This document shows, piece by piece, positions 31,776 to 44,590 of a stretch of DNA of 64,000 bases (position 1 is the stretch's first letter; every line of letters begins with the position of its first letter). Under the pieces are notes generated by a model. The model did not search any database. It was not told the origin of the DNA and saw nothing but the letters and a program-made list of their open reading frames with translations. A program made the translations under genes and the position numbers. Source of the stretch: Atherix ibis (Eukaryota > Arthropoda > Insecta > Diptera > Athericidae); NCBI GenBank assembly GCA_958298945.1, contig OY282606.1, positions 50,295,920-50,359,919 of the forward strand, given 5' to 3'.

Positions 31776-33444
31776 TAATCCAGTAGCCATTTTGTCGGTA
31801 ATTTTCAATTTCACATACTACGAAAATTTTCTTATAATCTTAGTACTAGTCATAATTTTGAATTATGTATCACTGAACCTTTATCTTCAGAGTAAATACT
31901 TTCAACATTTTTATAAAATTTGTATTGTTCAATTAAAATTTCGGAAATAGAATATCATTTTAGAGGATACTCTTACATCGAAGAAAAAAAAATCGATCTT
32001 TTTACAACGTGCCTCTAAGAAGATCTTTTTACTATTAGTATTCATTAGTATTTTCTTGCAATATGCGAAAATATTTAATAAATACTTCATGTCTTTAGGA
32101 AATAATAATAAAATTTATAGGAAACGAAATATTAATGTAAAATTTGAAAATATATACAATAAATGGAAAAAAACCTAATTTGTTATCGTATCTAAGATAT
32201 ATATAGTTGCGTGTTGGTATCAATCAAACTATTAAAATGTTATTAGTTTCCTAATGTTATATGTAGGAAACGAGTGATGTTGAGAAGTTTTTATGTAAAC
32301 AATGAATCAGTCTTTGGGGCTAATGTAAAATAAAGATGAATTTATATATGGTAAAAAATATTTGAAGTGAACATCTACTAAAATGGATAGATTTTAGCTA
32401 TTATACGGAATATGATTTGCCGTGTTATCTGTCATTATATTATTTTAGGTTTGAGAGATAATGTATTGTAATTGAACCAAAGTAAAAAAAAAAATCTGAA
32501 GTAATTTCAGACTAAAATTAGTTAATTCCGTAGAAGATGAAAGCCTATCACGATTTTCATAGGCAATTTTCCAAAATGGATCTTAAATAAAGAAAATACA
32601 AAATTGAAGTTATAAATAGGGATGAGTAGTAATAAAATTGGGGGGAAATATCATATATATACAGAAGAATAGAAAGAAATTTTAATGTGATTTGCTGTAA
32701 TGAAGTTTATTTCCTCACTCAATAATGGAGGATATTTTCTTTTAAAAAAAAAAGTCTGATTTTATTGTATTCTTATAATTTTATCAACTAGTCAGTCTAA
32801 TAAAACTATCATTCTAATAATATAGGTTCTGGGATATTAAATAAAGAAATGGTTCTGAAATTATAAAATGAGGCCGTCATCATCCATTGCTTATGTTACT
32901 GGTTGGTTTTTGGTAGTGATTGGCAATGGGTGATATTGGTAGTTTCTATAGAAATAACCAATGGAAAATAAGAATCAGGTGTAAACTAAATATAGTGGAA
33001 AGACAAGTGTAGAATATTCATATTTTACGGAAGAGGAGCCCCATTAAATCTAGTGCATTAACAGCATATAAAAATTGGCATGACTCTCATTACGGCATAT
33101 TACTCTGATTATTCCCGAAAATTTCACATATATAAAAGCTTGGCTAAATTGAAAAATTGCGTGCAGGTGATTACTGGATTTCTCCCCATATGTTGCACTA
33201 AATACATTTTTAGAGAATGTAAGGTAAGGCCTATACTTTCGTAAGATTATTATTATATTTTTTGTTTCTGCAGATTCGGGGATCAAATATGTATAGTGCT
33301 ATTAAATCGATATTTTTTAGGGGACGAAAATCATATTTTGGGTTTTTTTACAATATATTCCAATAGTTGTATTGAATGATCATTTTATATTTGCTTCTAT
33401 TAAAACCATACATTTCAAAATCTGTCGTAATAATTAGATAAACA
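31776..33444. other. AT-rich intergenic sequence
   Basis: No gene or transposon recognised. Confidence 0.5.
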
Positions 33445-33446
33445 TA

Positions 33447-34724
33447 CCAGGTGTATAAGCTTAAATCCGCTGTTTTTTAGTCAAAAAAACACATGTTTTT
33501 TTTCATAGACAGCAAAAACAAATTTATTAAAAATACTTGCCCTCGCTAGCTACATATTTTTCCCATCTCTCAGGCAATTTGTGGATACCACGCCAAAAAA
33601 AATTACTTCTCTTTCGAAGTAAACCACTCAGCAAGCCATTGTGCTGCTCAGCGAGCGCGTGGCCCATCAACGAAAACAGGTGGTAGTCGGAAGGATCCAG
33701 GTCTGGTGAATAAGCGGGGTGGGGTAGCACCTCCCATTTAAGTGTCTCCAAGTAGTTTCGGACCATTTTTGACGTGTGCGATGGTGCGTTGTCGTGGAGG
33801 AAAATCAGCTTGTCATGGCTTTGTTGATAATCCGTCCTTTTTTCACGCAGATCATGGTGCAATTTGATCAGTTGTTGATGGTAGCGGTGGGCATTGACAG
33901 TTTCACCAGGTTTCAACATCTCATAGTAGACGATACCCTGCTGATCCCATCAAACGCACAGCATCGTCTTCCGTCTGAAGCGATTTGGTCTTGGGGAAGA
34001 TATTGATGGTTGGCCGGGATCAACCCACGATTTCTTGCATTTAGAATTCTTGAAATATTGACTTTTGTCACAATCCGATGCAGAAATGACTTTCCTGTCA
34101 GAATCCGATGCAGGAATGATTTTTTTTGTCTGGCGAGCAAGATTTCGCATATATTTTAACGTCGCTCCATCTGCCTATCGTTCAATTCATGCGGCACCTA
34201 TTTTCCGAAATTTCAATCTTCCCCACGGCACGCAGATGCATGAAAATGGCTGGTCGAGTAACACTCAATCGCTCCGCGAGAATTTTTTACGATTGGGTAT
34301 CGTCTTCATCCAAAAGAGCCTGCAATTGATGGTCCCCAACCTTTCTAGGCCGATGTTCACGCTTCTTGTCCTACAAGTCAAAATTGCCATCTTTGAACCA
34401 ACGAAACCAATCTCGGTGCGTTGTTTCCTATAAGGCACTGTCACCACAGGCCTCCATAAGCATTCGATACGATTCGGCAGCCGATTTCTTCAAATTGAAG
34501 CAGAAAAGCAGAGCTTCCCGCATATTCTCCTTTTCTGGCACAAAACTAGACAAGATTACCGAAGGAAAAATGTATATTGTTGTACGAAATTGCTGACAAT
34601 GTGCATTGATTAATGTTGACAGATGTCAAACTCATAAAGAAAAGTATGTGGCGTGTCCATGGTATCTTAATACGCTCACTCACGCCATCTATGACCAAAC
34701 AGCGGATTTAAGCGTATGCCCCTG
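33447..34724 (-). mobile_element. Mos1-like mariner, copy 3
   Basis: The left end follows TA (33,445-33,446) with CCAGGTGTATAAGCTTAAAT. The right end, inward, reads CAGGGGCATACGCTTAAATC, more diverged. Length about 1.28 kb. Confidence 0.9.
33536..34552 (-). pseudogene. Mos1-like transposase, copy 3, start codon lost
   Basis: The position of the ATG in sister copies (complement near 34,550-34,552) reads TTG here. Recognisable pieces: MLKPGETVNAHRYHQQLIKL, LREKRTDYQQSHDKLIFLHD, NAPSHTSKMVRNYLETLKWE, and YSPDLDPSDYHLFSLMGHAL with the third aspartate. The peptide then has a deletion after LAEQH (the FDSYEDIRKW segment is missing) and ends LPERWEKYVASEGKYF. The region of the first aspartate (about 34,050-34,130) contains a partial duplication of FLHRI and no intact GDEKW. 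Confidence 0.85.
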
Positions 34725-34725
34725 A

Positions 34726-37700
34726 TATTATTTACTTACTATAAGATTTATAAAATAAAAATTTTATATTTTGTACTCATTTATGCGAAATTTTCATAAA
34801 TTAAGTTTTATCTGTTTTAAATGTAATGAAATAAAAATTTCTAATGCATACGCAAATTTATTCTAATTTTCTAAAAGCACTTATAAAAAAACAAGATTAA
34901 ATTACACGTGAAACAAACAAAAAAATGATTTAATTTTGCACTTATTTTGACAAACAACATTTCTACGATATTGATTAATAATAATGCACCCACAATAGAT
35001 TTATTTTTGATAGAATTTCAAATCGAACAACAAAGAAAAAAGAAGTGAATTTAAATGAAGCCAGCACAACATATTTTCAGACATCCTAAACCGAAATAAT
35101 AATCGCATTAATCTGACAAATAATCAAAATATGGGATAATTTTTCAACGGTCACGAAATTATGCAAACTGTAAACAACGTTGATGTCTTCATGATATTCG
35201 AATTATGAGCGTGCTACAGCTTGTTGACTAGTCGTACCAAGAGCCAATTTACCAGAGCCTAGAACCTTAATGGACATATTTGGTTATTCTAAAACGATTC
35301 ACTAAGAAATTCTATAGAGAAGATTTACGGGAACTATCTATGGAAACGGTCTATAGAGATAATTTGAATAGGACGCGCCACTTTACAAATAAGTCATATG
35401 AATCAATGTGAATCTCGAGGAGTGATCTACCATGTAAACTAAACAAGTATTCATAACAATACCGTCTTCAGGTCGAACGGTTATAGTGTGAATAAATTCT
35501 TAGTGCATCGCTTCCGAGTTTGTCGAATACCTTTTTTCAAATATACACGTACAAGTCTAGTATTGGTGAGTATTGTGGCTTCGTAAGAAGGGAACACCTA
35601 CGCTTATTCGTTGTTGATGCACGTTATCTCTCACAAGGAATCGCGTGCATCATATTCTGATATTCACCAATTGCACCCCTTCATCTATCTACACGTATAC
35701 AGTGCCTAACAGAAGCGCTCAAAGCATTCCGAAACTCTGTAAATTTGATTTAAGGATATCGCACAAACATATTATGTATGTGTATATAAGAAACAAATCG
35801 TCAGAGTTATAAGTTAGTGACGGCAATTAAACTTGTGCCCAAAATCAGTGGGCGAATATATTTGAATATAACCTTGCGGCGAAATAAAAACTTCTCATAA
35901 ATTGATTTGGAGTTGCATCTCAATTTGTTGTGTCTATTTTTCATCTGCCAAACATTTGATATCGTATTAGAATAAATAGAACTGATGATGTAGTTTTGAT
36001 TGGAACAAATTTCGTTTCGACGATGATTTGTGAAGAGGCAGCGATTATGAGGACGATTCATTTCCGACACTCCATTCATGTTGAATCCATGTAAATTGGT
36101 ACAATCCTTACATTTTGATCCGATAAGAATCTGCTTCGGAAATTAAGTTTAGAAAGTTGACACCCACACCATAGGTGTAACGGCGCCTTGCCATTTTGAA
36201 AACAGAAATTTCAGCTTGACTGTTTATAGCTGACGGCTGACGACTATAGGTATTGTAGTTAGTTATCGGTTGTCTGTTGCTGGCAGAGACATGTAGGTGG
36301 AGGAAATCCTCGCGTCAGATAATCTCAAAACATGCCAACATAACATAAAGTAACAGAAATAATCATAATTGAATCATAAATGAAATGCATTAATCATTAA
36401 AAGATAGAAGTTGATGGCAAACAATTCCTTCGAGCATTCCTCAGATTTGTCCTCGCAAAATCTTATATTTTAATAAATACTAATTCCTTCCAATCTCTTT
36501 ACATTTACCTTCATATACTCTTTTCAACTATGAAGTAGAGATAATCAACATTAACACAACAATGCAAGGTAGAAATTCATAAATCATAAACCAAACAAGC
36601 TACTTTTCTTCCCAGTTATGGTCAAAATTTTAAACTAAATATTTTCGAATACTTTAAATTAACTTTTTCTTATTCTTCTTAAATTTCATTTAGAAATTTC
36701 CAAAAAAATTCTAAGTTTTTATTTTAAATTTGTTTTAGCTAATTTTTTATTGTTTGAACAATGATCAAACTTAAATTTGCAGTAAGTTTGTGGGATCATA
36801 ATTAGTTAATTTGTAAAAATGTATTAACAATTTTCAAAATAAATATAATTCACATAATATGTCATTTTAGCAAAATCTTTGAATTATATTTATTTATTTA
36901 TTAAAGAATTTATAGGCTTAACAAAATTTAAAATGCTCGAAAATTTCGCAAAATATTTTCCATTTTGGCTGACAAAAAATTTCTAGTTAAGCTTTTATTT
37001 TTATTTGAAATTTCTATTACGGAAAGTTGAGAAAATCTCTTTTCTAAATCTAACAAATTATTCATTTGAATAAAGAGATGTACTAAGACCAAGAAGAAAC
37101 AGAAAACAAGTGCTTAACTGACAAAGGATTTAGTTTCAAGGAAACGCGATAGTATTGCTATTAAATCCAGAGTCCTCGATTCAGTGTCCTCGAAACATAA
37201 AACCAACCAGCTATGAGTATTCTTAGGATGAAAAAAATAAATAATATTGCAATAATACAACAACAACAAAAAAATTACTGAAATAAGCCTTTGGCGATTA
37301 GAGAGTGAACGTGTCGCCATTGTTTCCGTTTCGAAAGGAAACAGAAATAAAACGATGCCTAAGCTCTTTCTAAGCATTTTGCGAATGGCTATGTTGGAAG
37401 CCCTAGAACCCTTAGCTGGCATGGCCCAATTATAGCCCAAGAACCATACATACTTTGTGGCCTTCGTCGTAGATATCCATACGAATCAGCCGGTAAAATA
37501 AAATACGAATGAGAATATAAGTATAGGAAAAGGCCGGCAAGCAAGCCGTTAGATAGTAAGGCGGCCAGGAGAGCCACACGAATTTAGTCCGCTTTACAAT
37601 CAGTCCCACTGTCTAATATGTAATACCATCGGTCTTTTTTATTCCGTTTATTCCTCCTTTTTTTTCATTTTTATTCCTTCCAATGCTCTAAATAAAGAAA

Positions 37701-39042
37701 ATACTTATCTTTTGTACAGTTACAGTCTGATTTTGACATTGACGGATTCGCCATCATTTGTCATCCGTTCCCAAAAGGATACACCACCAAATGCCACGTA
37801 TTCCTCTTCATCTTCTGCTTACCCTATGAACATAAAGCAAAAGTGGGAAAAATATGCTTCAGTATGAAAATAGCTGTCCATATACACGAGCACACACTCA
37901 TACACCACTACATATTGAATAAAAACGTATACTCTAGTCTACTAGTATTGTTCAGATAGAAAACATCGAGTTTGCCTACGAAATATTATACTCTGGCAAA
38001 AGTCTTACCACTTATAGTGTACGAATTTAGTTCAGAACCGAAGGACGGGATTGGAAATAAAAATAGTATTTGGAAACGTGTACGATTTTTAACAGAAGAT
38101 GCGAGGCAGTGCAACGCATTCAAATCAACGCACCGGTGTTTATAGGCATTCCATAAATTGTGTTGCAAAATCAAAATTGGAATTCTATGCGTTCTCATAT
38201 TTTTTTTTATCCTATAGACGTAATAAATTCTCTAACCCTTAAAAACTTAAAAAAGAATAAAAAATACCCTGAACGTAAAAAAAAAATATTTTGTCATATA
38301 TCCTTGCTTAGAAAACTGGATGCTGTGGGAAAAAAGTTGGATCTGAATTTCTTGTATTTAAAAGAAAACTACAATAACTGAAATTTCCATAAATATAACA
38401 GCCTAGTGGGGGAATACGAATAACGGTCCCAATTGGAATCCTACTCCTCATGCAGTATAAGCCTAAAATACGATAAAAATGCATGGAAAACATATACTCA
38501 CACACAATTCTGATTCGTGCATGCGAGAACATGCACTTCAATTTCAACAAATTGAATTTTCTAATCAGATTGAGTGGCAATCATCACTTTTATGTCAGGA
38601 TAACTCGAAATAGGGGAAGATTGTATTGTCGAAAAGTGTGGGCGGCAGATGCAGTAATCTAAGCGGCAAAGAATAGTTAACTCTAGTCGTAGTGACTAAT
38701 GTCTTAATCCTAGCAGTCGAAACTATTGTTTTCTAATATCATCGTCCTTGTAATTCGTTTTTGATAAATTACTTCCTTTTTAGACAATAGGCCATTGTTT
38801 TTTTTAGATATTATTCTTGCATAAGTATTATTTTTTAATATATTTTTGAATATATCAATTAAAAGTATTTAGTACGTTTGATTATAAATTTAAATTTTAT
38901 CAAAAGAAACTGAATTGAAAAAGTTTATTAGTACCTAAACTGAAAGTTTTAATAATTACTGTAAAATATTTATTTAAAAAACTAAATTTTGTATTTTTCT
39001 TATTAGGAACTTTAAACATTTTTTGATAAAAATGTTAAAGTT
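34726..39042. other. Long stretch without recognisable elements
   Basis: 4.3 kb in which I see no transposon ends, no transposase and no convincing gene. 35,150-36,350 and 37,290-37,620 are less AT-rich than the rest. A minus-strand frame at 37,577-37,389 begins MALLAALLSNGLLAGLFLYL, which resembles a signal peptide, but nothing downstream supports a gene. If a host gene crosses this window, this would be intron or flank. Confidence 0.45.
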
Positions 39043-39043
39043 A

Positions 39044-40331
39044 CGAGGGTCGGATCGTTCAATAAGTCCTTAGAAAATCCGAGAAATTTCGCTCGTAGTG
39101 TCGGAAAAGATTTTTTTTGTAAGTAGCATTATCCAAAGGAAAGCTGTCAGCTTGATCCATAGCGTAGGTTAATTTCTATTGTCGATTAAAGTTAACGACA
39201 TTTATTTGTGCATAACAATGGAAAAAAGCGAGTTTAGGGCTGTCATCAAACATCTCCATTTGAAAGGCTTAAGCGCGAAAGAAATCAAAGCCAAGATGGA
39301 TGCAGTTCATGGCACATCTGCGCCTGTGTTTGCGACGGTTTACAATTGGGTGAATGAATTTCAACGTGGCCGTTCATCCACAAAAGATGAACATCGTTCA
39401 GGACGCCCAGTTGAGGTGTCTACTCCTGAAATCATCGACAAAATCCACGATCTAATTTTGAACGATCGGCGAATTAAAGTGCGCGAATTAGTTGAGGCCA
39501 CGGGCATATCACAAGGTATAGTCGCTTCAATTTTGCATGAAATATTGTCTGTGAAAAAAATTTCGGCAAGATGGGTGCCGCGTTTGCTCTCAGAGGAGAA
39601 TAAGCGCAATCGTGTAGTGGACTCTGAGGCTATGTTGGCACTCTTTCATCGCAATCCTGCCGAATTCCTTCGTCGATATGTCACTGTGGACGAAACCTGG
39701 ATACACTACTACACTCCAGAAACGAAGAGACAGTCATCACAGTGGATTTTCAAGGGTGAACGGGCTCCGAAGAAGGCAAAAACTGTGCCATCGGCCAGCA
39801 AGTTGATGGCCACGGTCTTTTGGGATTCGCAGGGCATCATTTTTATCGACTACTTGGAAAAAGGAAAAACAATAACAGGAGCGTATTTTGCGTCGTTATT
39901 GCAACGGTTGAGCGAGGAAATCAAAGAGAAACGCCCCCATCTGAAGAAGAAAAAAATCCTCTTGCATCAGGACAATGCGCGTGTGCACACCTGCGCTGTT
40001 TCCATGGCCAAAAATTGTGGAATTGAGAATGGAATTGTTGCAGCATCCCGCTTATTCACCAGATTTGGCCCCGAGTGACTATTTTCTTTTCCCCTATCTG
40101 AAGAAATGGCTTGGCGGACAACGGTTCACTTCCAACGAGGACGTCATTGCTCAAACGGATGAGTATTTTGCAGAACTTCCGAAATCCTATTTTTTGGACG
40201 GAATAAAAATTTTGGAAAAACGGTTGGAAAAGTGTATAGAGCTAAAAGCAGATTATGTTGAAATATAAAATTTTTTTTTTTTAAAAACTGTTTTTTCCAT
40301 CTTTTTCTAAGGACTTATTGAACGACCCTCG
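39044..40331 (+). mobile_element. mariner with CGAGGGTCGTTCAATAAGTC ends, copy 2
   Basis: TA at 39,042-39,043 and 40,332-40,333. The left repeat has a 4-bp CGGA insertion after CGAGGGT; the right repeat is intact. Length 1288 bp. Nearly identical to 22,565-23,867. Confidence 0.95.
39218..40266 (+). pseudogene. DD34D mariner transposase, one frameshift
   Basis: ATG 39,218 (MEKSEFRAVIKHLHLKGLSA). Helix-turn-helix pair, including KVRELVEATGISQGIVASIL, then ARWVPRLLSEENKRNR, TVDETWIHYYTPE and LLHQDNARVHTCAVSMAK. At 40,010-40,014 one extra A in a run of five (four in the sister copy) shifts the frame. The rest continues in the +1 frame: LQHPAYSPDLAPSDYFLF, DEYFAELPKSYFLDGIKILE, ending ADYVEI at 40,266. 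With that base discounted the frame is about 349 codons with all three aspartates and a 34-residue spacing. The window's youngest-looking transposase. Confidence 0.93.
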
Positions 40332-40405
40332 TATGATATTTGATTTCTTTACATTCGATTTTTTTTTGTTAGATAAAAATGTCTCATTCTTCTTAATATT
40401 TTTTT

Positions 40406-40477
40406 AGATAAGATTTACCCATTAATTCTCCTTCCTCTTATAGATCTATCAGCCTCTTATTAATTTTTGGTAAGATA
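40406..40477 (+). mobile_element. Jockey RT scrap left of a DD41D element
   Basis: Matches CCCATTAATTCTCCTTCCTC and the following IDLSAS...FGKI region found at 15,050-15,110 and again at 41,418-41,480. It lies left of the DD41D element while the same segment recurs on its right, so the Jockey sequence is duplicated around the insertion. Confidence 0.75.
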
Positions 40478-41372
40478 AGGGGTTTTCCAATAAGAGTAAT
40501 ATGATTTCTTTAAAAAAAAACACACTAATTGTTAAGGAAATTCAAATGTTTTTTATTTACTGTAAAGTACAATCGATACAATTAAGTTCTGAATAAAACG
40601 TCATTCAAATGGTCTCCATGACTTTTTTTTGCAGGAACGAATTCGATGAACCCAATTTTCGAGCACTTTTTCCACTAAATCAAGTCGTATGTCATGAATA
40701 GCACGTTCAATATTGACTTCTAAAGCTTGAGGAAAGTCTGATTTATTGCTAAATACCAATGACTTCAAATAACTCCACAAGAAATAGTCTAATGGTTTTA
40801 AATCACAACTTCTTGGAGGCCATTCAATGTCACAATTTCTTGAAATAATCGAATCTCCAAACTTTTCTCGCAATAATTCGGTTGTTGCACGTGCTGTGTG
40901 GCACGTAACCCCGTCTTGTTGGAACCAGATGTTGTCAAGATCAACTTCTTCCAATTTCGGCGATAAAAAGTTGCTTATCATCGATCTATACCACTCTCTA
41001 TTGACAGTAACGTGTTACCAGCTTCATTTCGAAAGAAGTACGGACCGATAATTCCACCAGACCAAAAACTATACCAAACTATCAATTTAGGTGAATGTAA
41101 TGGGTGTTCATGAATAATTTGTTGATTTTCTTCGCACCAGAATCGACAGTTTTGTTTATTTACCGTCGCAAAAGCGCACGAAAAGTTGCAATTGGAGAAC
41201 AATTATTTTGATAATAAAATTGAATAAATTATAAACGTTGTTCTTGCGTATTACTCTTTATTATAAAATTGTAAACATAACTGAATATAATGAAAAAAAA
41301 AAAACAGATAATGACATATTACAAATGGCCGAAACGTCACTTAGAAATCATATTACTCTTATTGGAAAACCC
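40478..41372 (-). mobile_element. DD41D rosa-type element, internally deleted
   Basis: The left end reads AGGGGTTTTCCAATAAGAGT after TA (40,476-40,477); the right end, inward, GGGTTTTCCAATAAGAGTAA before TA. It lacks the helix-turn-helix coding part: from the VNKQNCRF region (about 41,165) it jumps to the 5' leader (about 41,180-41,215). About 895 bp instead of about 1.28 kb. Same family as 55,472. Confidence 0.9.
40601..41202 (-). pseudogene. DD41D transposase, N-terminal domain deleted
   Basis: Order on the minus strand: VNKQNCRFWCEENQQIIHEH, FWSGGIIGPYFFRNEAGNT, then MISNFLSPKLEEVDLDNIWF, QQDGVTCHTA (second aspartate), WPPRSCDLKPLDYFLWSYLK (third aspartate), ALEVNIERAIHDIRLDLVEK and a C-terminus SCKKKSWRPFE. 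The first motif SDEAHF and everything before it is deleted. A frameshift near 40,980 separates the two open pieces. It keeps the GGIIGPYFF segment that is deleted in the copy at 55,585. Confidence 0.88.
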
Positions 41373-42520
41373 TATAATTGAATTTACTGTCATTAAAATG
41401 ATTCCTAAACCAAACGAACCCATTAATTCTCCTTCCTCCTATAGACCTATCACCCTCTTACCATTCCTTGGTAAGATTTAAAAAAAACTCCTATTAAAAC
41501 GAATTCACCCAGTCCTAGTTAATGAAAAAATTATTCCTGAATATCAATTTGGCTTCCGATCTGAACACTCCACTATCCTATCCTCTCTTGAGGAGAGATC
41601 TCCCAAACTTTTGATCGCGTGTGGCATTTTGGACTCCTCTGAAAACTCAAGAGCTTTCTTCCTTCAACATTACTACCTTATCATAAATTTCGATCTTTCC
41701 CAATGACATTTTCAAGTTGCAATTAACTCTGAATCCTCTAAAATATATCCTATTCTAGCCGGAGTCCCACAAGGCAGTATCATTGGTCCCATTTTATATA
41801 ATATTTGTACCCATGATATTCCATCTGATCCTAATACTATCATTGTTACTTATTTGCTACCCAAAAATATCCTTTTATAGCTTCCCACAATTTACAATTC
41901 CATATACATAACCTTCAATCCTGGTTTAAGAGATGGTTAGTGACGTAAATGAACAGAAGACTGCTTACATTACTTTCACACTTTGTCAAGGAAAACCTAC
42001 CCCTTTATACCTTAATATCAATATGATTCCATAATATGATAGAGTACGTTATTTGGGACTTTACCTGGACAAGAGACTAACATGGACGTCACATACTAGA
42101 CTAAAAAGAGTTGAAGCTAACAGACGTTACCTACAACTTCTTAGACTATTTGACAAATGCTCGAAACTAAATTTACAATTCAATTATAAAACCTATTTGG
42201 ACATATGAAATACCCTCTTTTATGTTCGTAACAACGTAATACACCATGATCTAAATGTTCCCTTTGTTCAGGACCTCTGCATTTCCCACGATCTAAATGA
42301 TTCACCTCCTTTTATCCTATCATCTTAATCCACTTATGAGAGAATTGTCCTGTACTGCCCTCTCCGGAAACACTCATCGGAGATTTAAGAGACAATGGCC
42401 TACAGATTTTCTAGAGGAATCTAACTTCGATTAGTTGGAGAAATGCCGATGGGTGCACAAGATTGTAAATTAAAATGTTATGTAAATCTTCTTGTAACGA
42501 TAAAATTGTAGTTGCATATA
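41373..42520 (+). mobile_element. Jockey element, 3' two thirds
   Basis: RT blocks in shifting frames: VIKMIPKPNEPINSPSSYRP (41,390-41,450), IIPEYQFGFRSEHST (41,530-41,575), GVPQGSIIGPILYNICTHDI (about 41,760-41,820), KVxYLGLYLDKRLTW (42,040-42,085), RRYLQLLRLFDKC, DLNVPFVQDLCIS (42,250-42,290). The 3' part matches 10,045-10,548. No YADD. An A-rich end lies near 42,520. This copy shows the uninterrupted TA site (CTTCTTAGAC at about 42,136) that is occupied by mariner at 10,549 and 15,782. Confidence 0.85.
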
Positions 42521-44335
42521 AATCAAAAAAAATTAGATTTACATAAAAATGTATTTTCAAAATATGGTTAATAAAAAATTAACTTCAATTTTTTAATTAA
42601 AAATAGAGAAAATGGTAAAAATTTTATGAACTTAGTAAAACTTTAATTTGTTATTAATGGAAAATTTGAAGAAAAAAATCCCTACAACTTGATTGGGATT
42701 AATGTATGTTAAAATAAGAAAACTGATTGTAATGAATTGGAAACGATATTGAGTGAATTGGAAAATTTTTCATTTCAAAGTAGGGTAGAAAAAAACTATG
42801 CCTAACTAGAGTAGAGTAATGTGATTGAGATTAAAAATTCAAATCCTGCATTCGAAAATCTTTAATCTAAAAAATCACTGATCCGATGTTGAGTACATTT
42901 TTCTACTTCTTAGATTTTGACCACTATCATCAGAGCTCTCACTTCCTGAAATGCCCGAATAGCTGTTGGAATTTCTTTTTCATATATCAATATTGTACAG
43001 TTCTTCTGGGGTTTTATGCGAAAAAGGATATACACTCCTGTATAACACATTGAGAGCCAAAAATTATTTCGGTCGTAATCTATCACTGTTAATATTTAAC
43101 ACCGGAGATTTTTCATATTTTTTCTGATGTGATGCTATTTTTTTCCGCTTTGGTACGAGTACTCTCATTTTTTTTCTTATCACAGCAAATGTTTTGGCGA
43201 TTCCACTATACTATGAATACGCACATTTAGGTTGTTGGATATTTATGGAGCTATGTAGTAGTGCACAGAAAATAACATTTTATAGGTGTACTTATTTGAC
43301 CTTAGGTTAGGAACTTGGCCACGGATGAGACGAGTGTATATTGAATAATATTAAGGGTATACGATCGAATGAAAAGGAATTTTGCGCCGTCTGAATAACA
43401 TAAATTTATACCGTCCAACTAACCAACCAACCAAGCAAACTTCTTTTTTAGCTGGTTACGATAATATGCCTACTCTGTTAGCAGACCAAGGAATTTTCTT
43501 GTCTTTATATTGTATACGGTGTGTGTATAAATCGCAGGAGTATCGAAGGAAACCAACGTTGGCACGGAATTATTGCAGAATGACAAGATGAGAAATTGAA
43601 CCAAAAAGTGAATATATGGAATTTTATGTTCCTCTCGGTAAATTCTTGGGGCCCTTTTATCAAAACCATTTCATATTCATTAATAAGACGCTGAATTTCC
43701 TTCTTTTTTTTTATTATGAAGTATTTGCTATGTTTTAAATATAACGCACTTTAAAATACAATTTAAATTATTTTTCTCATATGAAATATAGTGCGTTTTT
43801 CTATAAAAATAAGTCCATGCCTATGAAAGGGACGAGAAAAGGAATTAACGTAATTTTATATTAACTTAATTGGAAATATTCAACTTTCTATTGTAATAAG
43901 TAATAGTTCTTAAAATAAAACAAAGTTTTGAGTTATTTTATGTAAAACGCTGTTTTATAAAAGAAATTTAAAATTATTAAAAAAAATAAGCGTTTTTATT
44001 GAGTATCTTATGAATTTTGTATAAAGAATAAGCAACCATTGATCACCAAAGATTCCGATCTGAATATTTCTACGAATGAATTTTTAAAATCAAAGTAAAA
44101 AAGGTACACAAAAATATTTATGAAAAAACATGCATGAACTTTTCGAGTTTGCTATGAGCTTTTCGGGGATTTTTTAGAAAAATTCTTAATAATTTTGATA
44201 TAACATAGTATTAAATTTTAGTCTATATTTTAGTTTAAAATAAAAATGTATTGATAATTAAATCGCTACATTTTTTTAATAAAGCGGTTTTAATTAAGGG
44301 TGCCTAATCTTATAAATTAAATTAAAAGAGTTGTA
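42521..44335. other. AT-rich intergenic sequence with one weak coding scrap
   Basis: Mostly unassigned. On the minus strand 43,190-42,850 translates as MRVLVPKRKKIASHQKKYEK, then after a stop SHKTPEELYN and SGSESSDDSGQNLRSRK. This resembles a charged N-terminal region, perhaps of a piggyBac-like transposase, but with two or more stops and no diagnostic motif. Confidence 0.4.
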
Positions 44336-44344
44336 TGTAAACTA

Positions 44345-44590
44345 TGGCCGTTATCTTTATTGCATATTAAAGTATTTTCAGTACCATTATTTTTGTAAGA
44401 TAACATTATTCAAATGGCCTTTACGGCTTTGTTTAAGGGAAGTGATCCAAGAGGTCCAATTTTGGATGACTCTTACACATAAGTCGGACTGAATCTCACC
44501 AATGGCTTGAATAATGTTCTCCAGTATGGATAGTGTTATCGGTTTATAGTGGCTGTGCACTTTTTCGGTCGGGCGCACTTAGATCTAAGT
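44345..44590 (-). pseudogene. DD41D-type transposase C-terminal remnant
   Basis: The minus-strand frame ends ENIIQAIGEIQSDLCVRVIQ, NWTSWITSLKQSRKGHLNN, with the order INxAI..I..DLC.RV..NW..R...CK.SRGGHLND seen in the DD41D elements here, but clearly another family. No catalytic region remains. Confidence 0.65.

Noticed and set aside
37389..37577. Signal-peptide-like ORF MALLAALLSNGLLAG...
   Set aside because: Sixty codons, hydrophobic start only, no downstream conserved part and no neighbouring gene signal.
42850..43190. A piggyBac N-terminal gene on the minus strand
   Set aside because: Suggestive charged and serine-rich text but at least two stops and no diagnostic block; mentioned only in the intergenic entry.
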